From JBDHTS01 sp044221445 (GTDB lineage Bacteria > Pseudomonadota > Alphaproteobacteria > Micavibrionales > Micavibrionaceae): a DNA stretch of 64,000 bases. Below, piece after piece: positions 1-8,920 of this stretch. Numbering within the stretch: the stretch's first letter is position 1; each line of letters starts with the position of its first letter. The DNA is taken from the NCBI GenBank assembly GCA_044221445.1, contig JBGAPF010000002.1:62001-126000 (forward strand). Reading direction: 5' to 3'. The notes beneath the pieces are model-generated. The model was not told where the DNA came from, searched no databases, and saw nothing but the letters and a program-made list of their open reading frames with translations. A program made the position numbers and the translations under genes.

Positions 1-377
1 GCCACGGCGGGCCGCACACGGGTTTCGATCAGCTCCTTGATCTGCAGCACAAGAGGGTCATGAAGATCGTCTGCGCCTGATTCCTGCTGGGTACCTTCGA
101 CTGCGGGCAGGCCGATCATATAGTGCTCCATGATCGCACCCAGGACGTGGGGTTTCAGGAGCATCCATTCACGCCCCTCCCGCTTGGTCACCGAAACGAA
201 ATCGTGACCGAAAAATACGCCTGTGACGCCTTCGATGGATAGCAGCCTCTTCGCCAGCGGCGAGGAGGACGCCTCCGCCAAAGACTTGAACTCCGCCGTT
301 CCCTTGGGCATGACTGCCTTGCCCGGCAGGAATTTCAAAGTCGCCGGGTTGGGCGTTTCTTCGGTTTGTATGAACAT
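1..377 (-). CDS. NifU-family Fe-S scaffold/carrier protein (Nfu N-terminal domain), partial
   Basis: The gene reads leftwards from an ATG at 377 and runs off the window start, so only about 125 N-terminal residues are present. They form an Nfu N-terminal domain, with the typical opening TPNPATLKFLPG and the VFFGHDFVSVTK stretch about 55 residues in. Proteins of this type carry a Fe-S cluster on a CxxC motif in a C-terminal NifU domain, which here would lie outside the window. It is the next minus-strand gene after the UspA gene, 10 bases away, an order seen in many alphaproteobacteria. Family assignment is firm; the exact role, cluster carrier or assembly factor, follows from the family. Confidence 0.85.
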   Translation of the reverse strand, partial: MFIQTEETPNPATLKFLPGKAVMPKGTAEFKSLAEASSSPLAKRLLSIEGVTGVFFGHDFVSVTKREGREWMLLKPHVLGAIMEHYMIGLPAVEGTQQESGADDLHDPLVLQIKELIETRVRPAV

Positions 378-387
378 GACAACCTTT

Positions 388-912
388 CTATAATGAAATC
401 GCGTCGACTTTCTGGGGGTCGAGATGACCCGGCACCACGACCACCGGGATCCGCAGCCGCGCCAGTCCTTTACCGGTAAAGTAACTGACCATCGGCCCCG
501 GCCCTGCGGACGTCGTACCACCGCCCAGCATCAGGACCCGGATCGTCATATCCTCGTTGATCAGGTTAACCAGCGCGTCCTGACGGTTTCCTTCTTTGAT
601 ATAGAGCGCAGGGATCGTCCCGTTAAGTTCATGCACATCGCGGGCGACGGACCAGATGTATTTCTCCGCCTGTTCCCGCAATTCCTGTTTCATGATGTTT
701 TCGACATTGCCCCAGTGCTGGAATTCGTCCACCGACACCACGTGAAGGATGCCGAGATGGGCGCGGTGCGTCTGTGCCCGTCTGGCGGCATAGCGCAGGG
801 CGATCCTGAACTCTTCCGTTTCGTCGGCCAGGACCAGGTAGACTCCGCCATCTCCCCGCCGCCCCTGGCGCGGCACGATCTCGGCGTCGATAATACTGGG
901 CGCTGTATCCAT
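388..912 (-). CDS. universal stress protein, UspA family
   Basis: This 174-residue protein has a single Usp fold. An N-terminal strand VYLVLADETEEF follows a variable leader, RYAARRAQTHRAHLGILHVV forms the first helix and strand, and a C-terminal glycine-rich loop GGGTTSAGPGP leads to the final strand IPVVVVPG. The glycine loop resembles the nucleotide-binding loop of ATP-binding Usp proteins, but the spacing is not the canonical GxxGx9GS, so ATP binding is uncertain. A strong ribosome site, AGGGGG, precedes the ATG. It lies 15 bases from the TIGR02186 gene stop and probably shares its transcript. The cytoplasmic role in stress tolerance is inferred from the family. Confidence 0.85.
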   Translation of the reverse strand: MDTAPSIIDAEIVPRQGRRGDGGVYLVLADETEEFRIALRYAARRAQTHRAHLGILHVVSVDEFQHWGNVENIMKQELREQAEKYIWSVARDVHELNGTIPALYIKEGNRQDALVNLINEDMTIRVLMLGGGTTSAGPGPMVSYFTGKGLARLRIPVVVVPGHLDPQKVDAISL

Positions 913-927
913 AAATCCCCCTAATGT

Positions 928-1662
928 CTATTCGCGGCGGAGAAAGTAATGTGCCACCCACCCCGTCCCGAAGGCCAGGAAAACCGCTGCCAGACCATAA
1001 AGCAGCGCGCCCCTGTTTGCAAAATCGTAAAGCCGGGCGTTAAAACCGACCTGCGCTACACGCAAAGTGGTTTGCTTCAGGCTTGAAATCTGGCCGTTTT
1101 TGAAAAGATAGGCGTCGATCGTATAAATCCCCGTCGGCACGTTGGGCGGCAGGTAGAAATCGGCCCGGAAGAAATTCCCGTCCATGAACCTGATCTTGCG
1201 CGGCTCCAGGGGAAACAGGCCGTGCTGCTGGCGCGTCCGGATCAATGCTTCGCGGAACCGGTCGACCACGTCTTCGTCTTCCTGGCCTGTATAGCGAAAC
1301 TCCATGTTGGACAAACCGATTTCATGGCCCGCCATAACGTCTGGTCCTGCGATCCTGTCGAGCGGATTGCTCATCGCCACGTCGTAATAAAGCGGAACAT
1401 TTTCAAATGTCACGGACTCGTTGTTCATCCAGATGCCCAAGACCTGTTCCTTGCGGCGCACGGTGACCGATGATCCGGGCCCGCGCACCACCAGCACGAC
1501 ATCGCCCTTTTCCCTGCGCACGCCGAACAGCGTCAGCCTCTCTCCGTTAAATCCTGTCGTGATATCGACATGGTCGTCGGTCAGGTTGACGTTCAGCGTG
1601 GGAATGGCGGCCAGCGCCGGATGGGAGATCAGCACGATTAAAAGAAGAAACAGCAGCCTCAT
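928..1662 (-). CDS. TIGR02186-family membrane-anchored protein
   Basis: The 244-residue protein has a signal peptide (about residues 1-18, ending HPALA), an extracytoplasmic beta-rich body and one C-terminal membrane helix (about 221-240, LYGLAAVFLAFGTGWVAHYF) followed by RRE. This layout and the opening NVNLTDDHVDITTGFNGERLTLFG match the uncharacterised TIGR02186 family, which usually lies beside a TauE/SafE-type permease. Its ATG overlaps the permease stop by four bases, which implies translational coupling. It may be an accessory subunit of that permease; this is inferred from the pairing alone. Confidence 0.8.
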   Translation of the reverse strand: MRLLFLLLIVLISHPALAAIPTLNVNLTDDHVDITTGFNGERLTLFGVRREKGDVVLVVRGPGSSVTVRRKEQVLGIWMNNESVTFENVPLYYDVAMSNPLDRIAGPDVMAGHEIGLSNMEFRYTGQEDEDVVDRFREALIRTRQQHGLFPLEPRKIRFMDGNFFRADFYLPPNVPTGIYTIDAYLFKNGQISSLKQTTLRVAQVGFNARLYDFANRGALLYGLAAVFLAFGTGWVAHYFLRRE

Positions 1663-2570
1663 AACGGCACCGAAATCGAATACGCGTCATGCGGCTTGAT
1701 CAGCAGTGTCCCCGCCAGCTGGAAGCTGACGAGCAGCAGTAACAGGGCCAGCAGGATCCGTGCATAGACTCCCTTGAGCCGCTTTGCGACCCTCACACCT
1801 GCCTGTGCGCCGATGACTCCCCCGGAAATCAGCATTGCGGCCAGCATCAGATCGACCGTATGGCTGGTATAGGCATGCTCGATCGTGGCGACGATGGACG
1901 TCAGCAGGATCTGAAACAGCGACGTCCCCGCCACCAGAAGGGGTGGCATCCCCAGCAGATAGATCATCGCCGGGACAAGGATAAATCCACCCCCGACGCC
2001 CAGCATCGATACCAGGATACCTCCGATAAATCCGATGCCTGCGGGCATGAACACGCTTACATACATACGGGAACGAGGAAACCGCATCTTGTAGGGCAAT
2101 GCCTGGAAAACCGGATGGTGACGCAGCCTCAGGCGCGTTTCCTTCTTGGTCTTGTTAAGCGCGGCCATGACGCTTTCGCTTAACATCAGCGAACCCATGG
2201 AGCTTAGAAGCACGATATACATGACGGGGATCACGAGGTCGACCTGCCCGAAATGCTGGACGATACGAAACAGGAACACCCCCAGGAACGTGCCGAGCAG
2301 GCTCCCCACGAACATGACGAGCGCAAGCTTGACGTCCACGTTCCCTTTTCGCCAGTGTCCCAGCATGCCATTGGTGCTGACCGCGACCAGCTGGTTGGCC
2401 TGTGTCCCGACCGCAATATCCGGCGGCATGCCCATGAAGATCAGAAGCGGTGTGGTCAGGAACCCTCCGCCCACGCCGAAAACGCCCGAAAGAAACCCCA
2501 CGGCCGCGCCCAGCAACAGGATCGCCTCAGCATGGACGGTGATTTCGGCGATAGGAAGGTAAACCAGCAT
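1659..2570 (-). CDS. sulfite exporter TauE/SafE (TSUP) family permease
   Basis: This 303-residue integral membrane protein has about eight hydrophobic segments. The two TSUP half-repeats are visible as GFLSGVFGVGGGFLTTPLL (about residues 23-41) and GILVSMLGVGGGFILVPAM (about 184-202), each with the conserved G-GGGF signature. TSUP proteins move small anions such as sulfite, sulfonates or thiosulfate across the inner membrane; the substrate cannot be read from this sequence. It is the first gene of a coupled pair with the TIGR02186 gene. The ATG at 2570 starts just before the first membrane helix. Confidence 0.88.
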   Translation of the reverse strand: MLVYLPIAEITVHAEAILLLGAAVGFLSGVFGVGGGFLTTPLLIFMGMPPDIAVGTQANQLVAVSTNGMLGHWRKGNVDVKLALVMFVGSLLGTFLGVFLFRIVQHFGQVDLVIPVMYIVLLSSMGSLMLSESVMAALNKTKKETRLRLRHHPVFQALPYKMRFPRSRMYVSVFMPAGIGFIGGILVSMLGVGGGFILVPAMIYLLGMPPLLVAGTSLFQILLTSIVATIEHAYTSHTVDLMLAAMLISGGVIGAQAGVRVAKRLKGVYARILLALLLLLVSFQLAGTLLIKPHDAYSISVPL

Positions 2571-2667
2571 GAACGGAAGCCTGACATCGGAACCTGAAAT
2601 CAGAAGATACGGCTAGAGTGCGGAAACCGCAATCTTTTCCGGGCCGGAGCCTCCGATTCTCTGGACG

Positions 2668-3324
2668 TCAGTAGAAGGTAAGAGTCTTGCCGTCAGGATT
2701 GATGAACCGCATGCGCGGGTCGCGCAGGAAATTGCGGTAATTGCCGTTGATCAGCGGCGTCTGGATATGTCTGAAATCGACCGAACTGGCGATGGCCAGG
2801 AAATCGCCTTTCCAGTCCATGAACGCTTTGTAGTGCGAAGAGCATTCAAGCACATACAGGTGATTGTTGAACAGCGAGGCGAACATGAGCGCGCCTTTCT
2901 GCATCCGTGCGCCCGGCACCTGGTCCCAGTAACCGGCTTCCGCATACCCGGCATACCCCAGGCCAAGGCCGGTGCCGTTGGCCTGCGTGCTGATCTGGGG
3001 ATTGCTGTATTCCCCGAGATATTTTTTCCAGAAAGCTTCACTGAAGTCGATCTGCTGGATTTCGTCGTTGTAGCGCATGGGGAAAATCGAATAGCGCAAA
3101 TCGTCGCGCACCCTGACCCGGCAGGCCGCCATGGCCCTGTCGGATGGGGCCATGATGGTGAGCACGTCGTCCGGCTGTTCGTTATTGACGATTTTCCAGC
3201 TGTCGGGATAGGAAAGGCTCATGCCGCTCTTGGCGTCGCGCCAGACATAATAGTCGGCTTTGGCGGCGCTTATGCCTCCCAGAACCATGAGCCCTGCAAT
3301 AGCCAGTATCCTTAATATGCGCAT
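2668..3324 (-). CDS. exported protein of unknown function
   Basis: The 218-residue protein begins with a clear signal peptide (about residues 1-23, RILAIAGLMVLGGISAAKA before DYYVW). The mature part opens with SGMSLSYPDSWKIV, a pattern found in secreted proteins with a PsbP-like or YCW-type fold, and has two cysteines about 95 residues apart (ACRVRV and LECSSHY). I do not recognise a named family. It stands alone between the permease pair and the FAD oxidoreductase, all on the minus strand. Confidence 0.7.
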   Translation of the reverse strand: MRILRILAIAGLMVLGGISAAKADYYVWRDAKSGMSLSYPDSWKIVNNEQPDDVLTIMAPSDRAMAACRVRVRDDLRYSIFPMRYNDEIQQIDFSEAFWKKYLGEYSNPQISTQANGTGLGLGYAGYAEAGYWDQVPGARMQKGALMFASLFNNHLYVLECSSHYKAFMDWKGDFLAIASSVDFRHIQTPLINGNYRNFLRDPRMRFINPDGKTLTFY

Positions 3325-3393
3325 TCCATAATCCCCGACAAAAACTTACTATAGAGTCTGAAACACAAAGAAAGCAAAGTAAATAAGGAAATA

Positions 3394-4605
3394 TCAGGCC
3401 AGCTTAAACAAATCGGATTCGGGGTCGTCCCGGCCTGTCAGCATCGAAAGGATGACCTCTGCCGCGATCCGGCTGAACGTAATGCCGTTGCCCCCGAACG
3501 CCAGCACGGCAAAACAGTTGGGCAGTCCCCGCACCGGTCCGATGGAGGGCATGTCCGTGGCGCTGCCGCCGAACGACCCGGCCCATGAAAATTCCGCGTC
3601 CGTATCCAGGGCCGGAAACAAAGCCCGCAGCTTGCGTTGCAGCGCGACCGTCTTTTCGCCAATCAGGCTGTCCCGTTTCGCCTCGTCCGAAAAAGTCTCG
3701 TCTTCGCCGCCGCAGATAACCCGCCCGTCCGGAGTGGCGCGCATATAAAGATATGGTTCCGCCGCCTCCCAGATGAAAGTGCGCCCGGGCCATAGCTTCG
3801 ATGGCTGCGGCTTCGTTGCCAAAGCCCATGTCGAATGGATTTTATGTTTTTTCAAAGGGATGAATGTCGGAATCTCGTATCCTGTCGCGAAGACCGCATG
3901 CTTGGAGCGGACGACCGGCCCTTCCGCCGTCGTGACGGTCACGCCCGTTTTATGGGCGTCCACATTGTCGACCGTAACAGGCGCGTAAATCCTTGCCCCG
4001 TCTTCAACCGCTTTCCGCAAAAATCCTGCCGCCAGTTTCTTTGGGTTGACCGACAGCTCGTCCCGCCCCAGTAGCGCGCTGCGCTTCCTGATCCCGAATT
4101 GCGCCTCCAGCGCCCTGCGGTCCAGATATTCCGTCCTCAGCCCTGCCGCGTTCCGTATCGCCTGCTCCTCCCGCAAGCCTGCATCGTCAAGGATGTTGCC
4201 GTTCAGGTAGATCGAGCTGCGCCTCTCGAAATCGCACGGAATATCGAGTTCGCATATCTTCATTGCCAGACTTTCCAGCCCCAGCTTCGAGCGACGCCAC
4301 CCGCGCACGGCATTGTCCATCCCGATCTTTTTGGAAAGTTCGCTTATGGGTGTATCGATCTCATATTGAAGCAGGGCGGTGGAAGCCGCCGTGGACCCTT
4401 TGAGGGGACCGCGCCGGTCAAGGATGACGACCGAAAATCCCGCCTGTGCCAGTTCCTGCGCGACCATGGCGCCGCTGATCCCCGCCCCGATCACGGCGAC
4501 ATCCGCCTTTATATCGCTTTTTAAAGCCTGGACCGGGACCACAGGCGTTCTGTAAGCAGTCCAGACCGGGCGGCCTGTGCGAAGGTCTTTCTTGCGGGTG
4601 ATCAT
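3394..4605 (-). CDS. FAD-dependent oxidoreductase (DAO family)
   Basis: This 403-residue flavoprotein has a dinucleotide-binding GAGISG at residues 40-45 and an acidic strand end, VVILDRRG, about 18 residues later. Near the C-terminus GLPNCFAVLAFGGNGITFS is the second FAD contact typical of the DAO/glycine oxidase superfamily. The RATPDGRVICGGEDE stretch is typical of the uncharacterised soluble DAO enzymes related to the GlpD/PuuB group. The amine or hydroxy-acid substrate cannot be read. It is monocistronic or weakly linked to trpS, which lies 64 bases upstream on the same strand. Confidence 0.82.
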   Translation of the reverse strand: MITRKKDLRTGRPVWTAYRTPVVPVQALKSDIKADVAVIGAGISGAMVAQELAQAGFSVVILDRRGPLKGSTAASTALLQYEIDTPISELSKKIGMDNAVRGWRRSKLGLESLAMKICELDIPCDFERRSSIYLNGNILDDAGLREEQAIRNAAGLRTEYLDRRALEAQFGIRKRSALLGRDELSVNPKKLAAGFLRKAVEDGARIYAPVTVDNVDAHKTGVTVTTAEGPVVRSKHAVFATGYEIPTFIPLKKHKIHSTWALATKPQPSKLWPGRTFIWEAAEPYLYMRATPDGRVICGGEDETFSDEAKRDSLIGEKTVALQRKLRALFPALDTDAEFSWAGSFGGSATDMPSIGPVRGLPNCFAVLAFGGNGITFSRIAAEVILSMLTGRDDPESDLFKLA

Positions 4606-4669
4606 ATTCTCTATCCTGAGCGAAGCGGCAGATGGTATGAACGCCCGAAAGGCGGAAAAATTCCCTGCG

Positions 4670-5680
4670 TCAGGCCTGAGCGCGCCAGAATCCCATGATA
4701 TCCATGGCCTCCTTGACGACAGGCGCCGCCAGGCTCTGCGCCTTTTCTGCCCCGCGGGCCATGATCCTGTCGATCTCGCCTTTATCGGCCAGCAATTCGT
4801 TCATCCGCGCCGTTATCGGCCCCAGCTTGGCTACGGCCATATCGGCCAGCGCCGGCTTGAATTCGGAAAACGACTTTCCGGCGAACTGCGCGATCACCTG
4901 TGCGCGCGGAATTTCCGCCAGCGCCCCGTAGATCGTTACGAGATTCAGCGCTTCCGGCCTTCCCTCATACCCGTCCAGTGTTTCCGGCAGCGGTTCAGGA
5001 TCGGTTTTCGCCTTCCTGATTTTATTGGCGATAGTGTCCGCATCGTCGGTCAGGTTGATCCGCGTCATGTCGGACTCCGCCGATTTGCTCATCTTCTGGG
5101 TTCCGTCGCGGAGCGACATGACCCGCGTCGCCTCGCCCAGGATCTGCGGCTCCGGCTGCGGAAAAAAATCGACGCCGTAACGCGTGTTGAACGTCGACGC
5201 GATGTCCCGCGCCAGTTCCAGGTGCTGCTTCTGGTCTTCCCCGACCGGCACATGGGTCGCCTTGTAGACAAGGATGTCCGCCGCCATCAGCACAGGATAG
5301 GCGAACAGCCCCAGCCCTGTCCGTTCCGCGTGTTTCCCGGATTTTTCCTTGAACTGCGTCATCCGCTCCAGCTTGCCGAGTTGCGCCATCGTGGCCAGAA
5401 GCCACATCAGCTGCGAATGCTCGTGCACCGCCGACTGCGCGAAAATCGTATGCCGGGCCGGGTCGATGCCTGCCGCGATATACGCCGCCGCCGTCTCCCG
5501 CGTGGCGTTCGCTAGCTGGTCGCGCTCATAAGGCACCGTGATCGCGTGCAGGTCGACCACGCAGAACAGGCATTCAAAATCCTGGTCCTGCAACGCCACC
5601 CAGTTCTTGAGGGCCCCCAGGTAATTCCCCAGCTGCAGCCTGTTGGTCGGCTGCATCCCCGATAAAATCCGTCTCTTCAT
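4670..5680 (-). CDS. trpS: tryptophan--tRNA ligase
   Basis: The 336-residue enzyme activates tryptophan with ATP and loads it on tRNA-Trp in the cytoplasm. It belongs to class Ic: the HIGH-equivalent motif is in LQLGNYLGAL (about residues 15-24) after the usual opening SGMQPTNRLQ, and the KMSKS loop is exact at 196-200. Length is normal for bacterial TrpRS. It lies 27 bases downstream of murJ on the same strand, a common alphaproteobacterial order, and is probably cotranscribed with it. Confidence 0.97.
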   Translation of the reverse strand: MKRRILSGMQPTNRLQLGNYLGALKNWVALQDQDFECLFCVVDLHAITVPYERDQLANATRETAAAYIAAGIDPARHTIFAQSAVHEHSQLMWLLATMAQLGKLERMTQFKEKSGKHAERTGLGLFAYPVLMAADILVYKATHVPVGEDQKQHLELARDIASTFNTRYGVDFFPQPEPQILGEATRVMSLRDGTQKMSKSAESDMTRINLTDDADTIANKIRKAKTDPEPLPETLDGYEGRPEALNLVTIYGALAEIPRAQVIAQFAGKSFSEFKPALADMAVAKLGPITARMNELLADKGEIDRIMARGAEKAQSLAAPVVKEAMDIMGFWRAQA

Positions 5681-5707
5681 GACTATCCTCTAATGCCCTT
5701 AAGCTAC

Positions 5708-7309
5708 CTAGTCGATCTCGTTCACTTCTTCAATCATTTCCACCGTCTTCGGCAGTGCGGCCCTGCGCCGCCTTGTCAGGTATTTCTTTACGTCGTTCAT
5801 CTTGAACACATGCAGGGCATGCGCACAGGTGAAATAAACCGCCCCGCCGCCGCCTGTCAGGATTCCCAGCGCCAGAAGGCGATACAATTCAGCGCCATAG
5901 AACCATTCCTTGAACCAGAATGTAATTGCGTACAGAGCTGCTCCCATCACACCTGCGCACAGGAATATTCGTGGAACCCGGTGTTTCAGGCGCTCGTCGA
6001 ACCGCGTCGCCTCGTTCTCTCTCTGCCCGCGCCACAGGAAGAAGCATTGCACCCATCCTGACAATCCTGTCGCCAGCGCAATGCCCGCTACGTCGATAAA
6101 CCGTGTCATCACCAGCGCCACCACGATGTTCACCATCGCCATTGACGCTGCGATCCTGACCGGCGTCCGCGTATCCTGGCGCGACCAGTAGGCGGAGGAG
6201 AATATTTTCACCGCCACATAGGCGGGCAGCCCGATCGAAAGGCAGGCCAGCGCGGGCGACGTCCGCGCCGCGTCTTCCGGCGTATACTCTCCACGCTGGA
6301 AAAGCACGGTGATCAGTTCATGATGCGCGACCATCAGCGCGACCGCGGCGGGCATGGTGAAAAACAGGCAATATTCCAGCGCCCGGTTGAACAGGTCTTT
6401 GGCTTCTGCCGCGTTCTCCGCCGCCAGCGCCTTGGTCAGAAGCGGCAACAATGCCGTGCCCACCGCGATCCCGACGATCCCGAGCGGCAGCTGGAACAGC
6501 CGTTCGGCATAGTAAATCGCCGAAATCGCCCCGATGGGCAGCATGGACGCGATGACGATATCCGCGAACAGGTTGATGTGGATGATCCCGGCTCCCAGGA
6601 TGCCCGGTCCCATCAGCCCGAACAGCTTCTTCACGTTTCCCGTCATCCGCGGCCGCACCATCGGCAGCGTTATTTTATATTTGCGCAAGTACCAAAGAAG
6701 GCGCCCCAGCTGGATCACGCCTGAAACGGTCACGCTCCAGGCCAGCGCATGCCCCGGCGACCCGAACAGCCTGTCGCCGAACAGCATCGCCGCGATCTGG
6801 CACAGGTTGAAGAAGATTGACGTGCTCGCGAAAGGCCCGAACTTTTCATGGGCGTTCAGCATTCCGCCTGCAAGGGCGCTCAGCGACATCAGTAATAAGT
6901 AAGGAAAGGTGATGCGCGATAGTTCTACGGCGATCTCATACCGCTCCGTCCCCTGCTCGAATCCCGGCGCGATGGCGAACATCACCCAGGGCATCACCAG
7001 GACGATCGCCAGGGTGAACACGCTCAGGATCGACAGCATTACAGAAAAGGCCTGCCCCGCGAACCGTGCCGCCTCGCCCTCGCCTTTTTTATGCAGCGTC
7101 TCGGTATAAATCGGCACGAAGGAGACGCTGAACGCGCCTTCCGCCGTGACGTTGCGAAAGAAGTTGGGAAGCTTCAGCGCGACGAAAAAAGCGTCGGCAA
7201 CCGGTCCGGCTCCCAGGAACGAAGCGGTCAGGATATCGCGGACGAACCCGGCGATCCTTGACACGCCCGTCAGCCCGCCCACCGTTGCCATCGCCTTGAT
7301 TAAACTCAT
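5708..7309 (-). CDS. murJ: lipid II flippase MurJ
   Basis: The protein flips the peptidoglycan precursor lipid II across the inner membrane. From the ATG at 7309 it has 533 residues, the usual MviN/MurJ size, and opens with MSLIKAMATVGGLTGVSRIAGFVRD, the hallmark N-terminus. The motif AFFVALKLPNFFRN follows, and about 14 hydrophobic helices are present. The reading frame stays open upstream to 7627, but that extension is hydrophilic, unlike the family, and overlaps the divergent gene at 7430, so I reject it. trpS follows 27 bases downstream. Confidence 0.96.
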   Translation of the reverse strand: MSLIKAMATVGGLTGVSRIAGFVRDILTASFLGAGPVADAFFVALKLPNFFRNVTAEGAFSVSFVPIYTETLHKKGEGEAARFAGQAFSVMLSILSVFTLAIVLVMPWVMFAIAPGFEQGTERYEIAVELSRITFPYLLLMSLSALAGGMLNAHEKFGPFASTSIFFNLCQIAAMLFGDRLFGSPGHALAWSVTVSGVIQLGRLLWYLRKYKITLPMVRPRMTGNVKKLFGLMGPGILGAGIIHINLFADIVIASMLPIGAISAIYYAERLFQLPLGIVGIAVGTALLPLLTKALAAENAAEAKDLFNRALEYCLFFTMPAAVALMVAHHELITVLFQRGEYTPEDAARTSPALACLSIGLPAYVAVKIFSSAYWSRQDTRTPVRIAASMAMVNIVVALVMTRFIDVAGIALATGLSGWVQCFFLWRGQRENEATRFDERLKHRVPRIFLCAGVMGAALYAITFWFKEWFYGAELYRLLALGILTGGGGAVYFTCAHALHVFKMNDVKKYLTRRRRAALPKTVEMIEEVNEID

Positions 7310-7429
7310 GAATTCTTGCCAAGCCCGAATGGATATACTGCCATGCACAAAACTTTCTTGCATGGGATAAGCGGACACGCTTACTCTCGCCTTCACTATA
7401 TTCAGTATTTTCCCCAAGGGAAGGATCGA

Positions 7430-7870
7430 ATGGAACTGCGTACCGCGTATTGCTTGAATGCCTTTTTCAAAAGGCGCAACCCCAACAGGCTCCTCCGCAC
7501 AGAATTGACCCGTATCGGGACCGCCCGCCAGATCCGGACGGTTTCCACGCCTGCGCTTGCCGCCGAAACGCTGGGTTTGATGGCCGATCAGGCGCCGGTC
7601 GCCTTTGTTATCGAAGGCTTCCTGCACGATTGCTTTAAATGTACCGATAGCGCCGTCGACGTTCTGGGCCTGACTTTCCTTGACCGTGCCTCGCCCTCTC
7701 TAGTGTCCGTCAACGAGGAATTCCTGGGCGGCCTCATTCACTTTGACACTTTGCCCGAACTGCGCGGCCCTGATATAGTCTCGTTCATGGCCATGCTCCG
7801 CCGTGCGGGGGATTCATGGCAGGCTATCGATTTCATGGAATATTGCCAGCGCGAGCATGCAGCAGCCTGA
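7430..7870 (+). CDS. hypothetical protein upstream of ubiE
   Basis: This 146-residue product starts at an ATG preceded by GGGAAGGA, in a frame open from further left. It overlaps the ubiE start by 14 bases, so coupling to ubiE is likely. The sequence (RTELTRIGTARQIRTVSTPALAA and APVAFVIEGFLHDCF) shows no family I recognise and no signal peptide or membrane span. It is divergent from murJ, and the 120 bases between them must hold both promoters. It could be a non-coding open frame, but the spacing, ribosome site and overlap favour a real gene. Confidence 0.55.
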   Translation: MELRTAYCLNAFFKRRNPNRLLRTELTRIGTARQIRTVSTPALAAETLGLMADQAPVAFVIEGFLHDCFKCTDSAVDVLGLTFLDRASPSLVSVNEEFLGGLIHFDTLPELRGPDIVSFMAMLRRAGDSWQAIDFMEYCQREHAAA

Positions 7871-8612
7871 TCCTGAGCAGAACTGGTTTGGCGAACGCCG
7901 CGTCGTGGCGGCGGAAAAAACCGCGCTTGTGCGCGGCGTGTTCGATTCCGTTGCCCCCAGTTATGACCTGATGAACGATCTGATGTCCGGCGGCCTGCAT
8001 CGCCTCTGGAAAGACCGTTTCATTCGCGCCATCCGCCCCCGTGCGGGCCTGGATTATCTCGACGTGGCAGGGGGCACCGGCGACATCGCGTTCCGGCTCC
8101 GCAAAGCCACCGGACCGGGCACAGACATTACCATCCTCGATCTCGACGAAGCCATGCTGAACGTGGGACGCGACCGCGCGGCCAATCGCGGCTGGGTGCG
8201 CGATTTCAACTGGCTGACCGGCAACGCGGAATCCCTTCCCTTCCCGGACGCCAGCTTCGATGTTTATACGATCGCTTTCGGCCTGCGCAATGTGACCCGC
8301 ATCGACACCGCCCTGGCCGAGGCCGCGCGCGTCCTGCGCCCCGGCGGGCGGTTCTACTGCTTGGAATTCTCCCATGTCGACGATCCGGTCCTGTCCCGGC
8401 TTTACGACGCCTACTCTTATAAAGTCATCCCCCGCATGGGCCAGGTTGTCGCGAAAGACCGCGACAGCTACCAGTATTTGGTCGAAAGCATAAGAAAATT
8501 CCCCTCCCGCAAGGCTTTGGCCAAACGTATGGACCAGGCAGGGTTTACCCAATCCCGGGTCACTGACCTGACCTTCGGAATCGCCGCCATCCATTCGGGG
8601 TGGAAAGTATAA
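7857..8612 (+). CDS. ubiE: demethylmenaquinone/2-octaprenyl-6-methoxybenzoquinol C-methyltransferase
   Basis: UbiE performs the SAM-dependent C-methylation in ubiquinone (and menaquinone) synthesis. From the ATG at 7857 there are 251 residues. The family signature FDSVAPSYDLMNDLMS (about 30-45) and the SAM loop LDVAGGTGD (68-76) are intact, followed by AFGLRNVTRIDTAL and LRPGGRFYCLEFSH. The longer frame from 7803 adds 18 unlikely residues. ubiB, a frequent neighbour, is not present; the gene is followed instead by a remnant and an AT-rich insertion. Confidence 0.95.
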   Translation: MQQPDPEQNWFGERRVVAAEKTALVRGVFDSVAPSYDLMNDLMSGGLHRLWKDRFIRAIRPRAGLDYLDVAGGTGDIAFRLRKATGPGTDITILDLDEAMLNVGRDRAANRGWVRDFNWLTGNAESLPFPDASFDVYTIAFGLRNVTRIDTALAEAARVLRPGGRFYCLEFSHVDDPVLSRLYDAYSYKVIPRMGQVVAKDRDSYQYLVESIRKFPSRKALAKRMDQAGFTQSRVTDLTFGIAAIHSGWKV

Positions 8613-8627
8613 AACTTGCTTTTCTGA

Positions 8628-8780
8628 TTAGATATTAGTACACGCCTGCCACGCGTAAAAATTTGCCTGTCCTGCTGTTTTTTGTTTTTCCGCCCGCGCG
8701 ATAATATTCTTCATGACACCGCCGAAAAGGCGGCGCCCCGCCTGGGTGAACATCGTTTCGGCCAGCTGCTCGCGAAAGCA
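8628..8780 (-). pseudogene. 3'-terminal fragment of an HD-domain gene paralogous to 9808-10905
   Basis: Read on the minus strand, this stretch encodes an uninterrupted peptide containing REQLAETMFTQAGRRLFGGV and IIARAEK, and it ends at a stop at 8628-8630. It aligns without gaps to the last 45 or so residues of the HD protein encoded at 9808-10905 (REQLGETMFTQAGRRLFGGV, IIARAEK). DNA similarity is obvious over about 125 bases but not perfect. Upstream of about 8780 the similarity stops, and no start or HD core is present, so this is a truncated relic. It flanks the AT-rich gene on one side; the intact HD gene flanks it on the other. Confidence 0.8.
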
Positions 8781-8859
8781 TGAGCAGGTTTATGGAACGG
8801 GGACTTTTGGCTTAAAACTTGGTGGCCAGGCTTTATGCATTAAGTTGCCACCCCTAAAA

Positions 8860-8889
8860 TTGACATATTATTTATCTTTGAGATATTGT
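8860..8889 (+). promoter_or_regulatory. putative sigma-70 promoter of the 8921 gene
   Basis: A perfect -35 box TTGACA (8860-8865) is followed after 18 bases by TATTGT (8884-8889), a 4/6 match to the -10 box. It lies in very AT-rich DNA about 35 bases upstream of the start codon. Confidence 0.45.
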
Positions 8890-8920
8890 AAAAAATGCTG
8901 TTTTTACAAAGGTTAATATT

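Noticed and set aside
7310..7627. N-terminal extension of MurJ
   Set aside because: The hydrophilic extension is not part of the family and overlaps the divergent gene at 7430; the ATG at 7309 gives the standard start.
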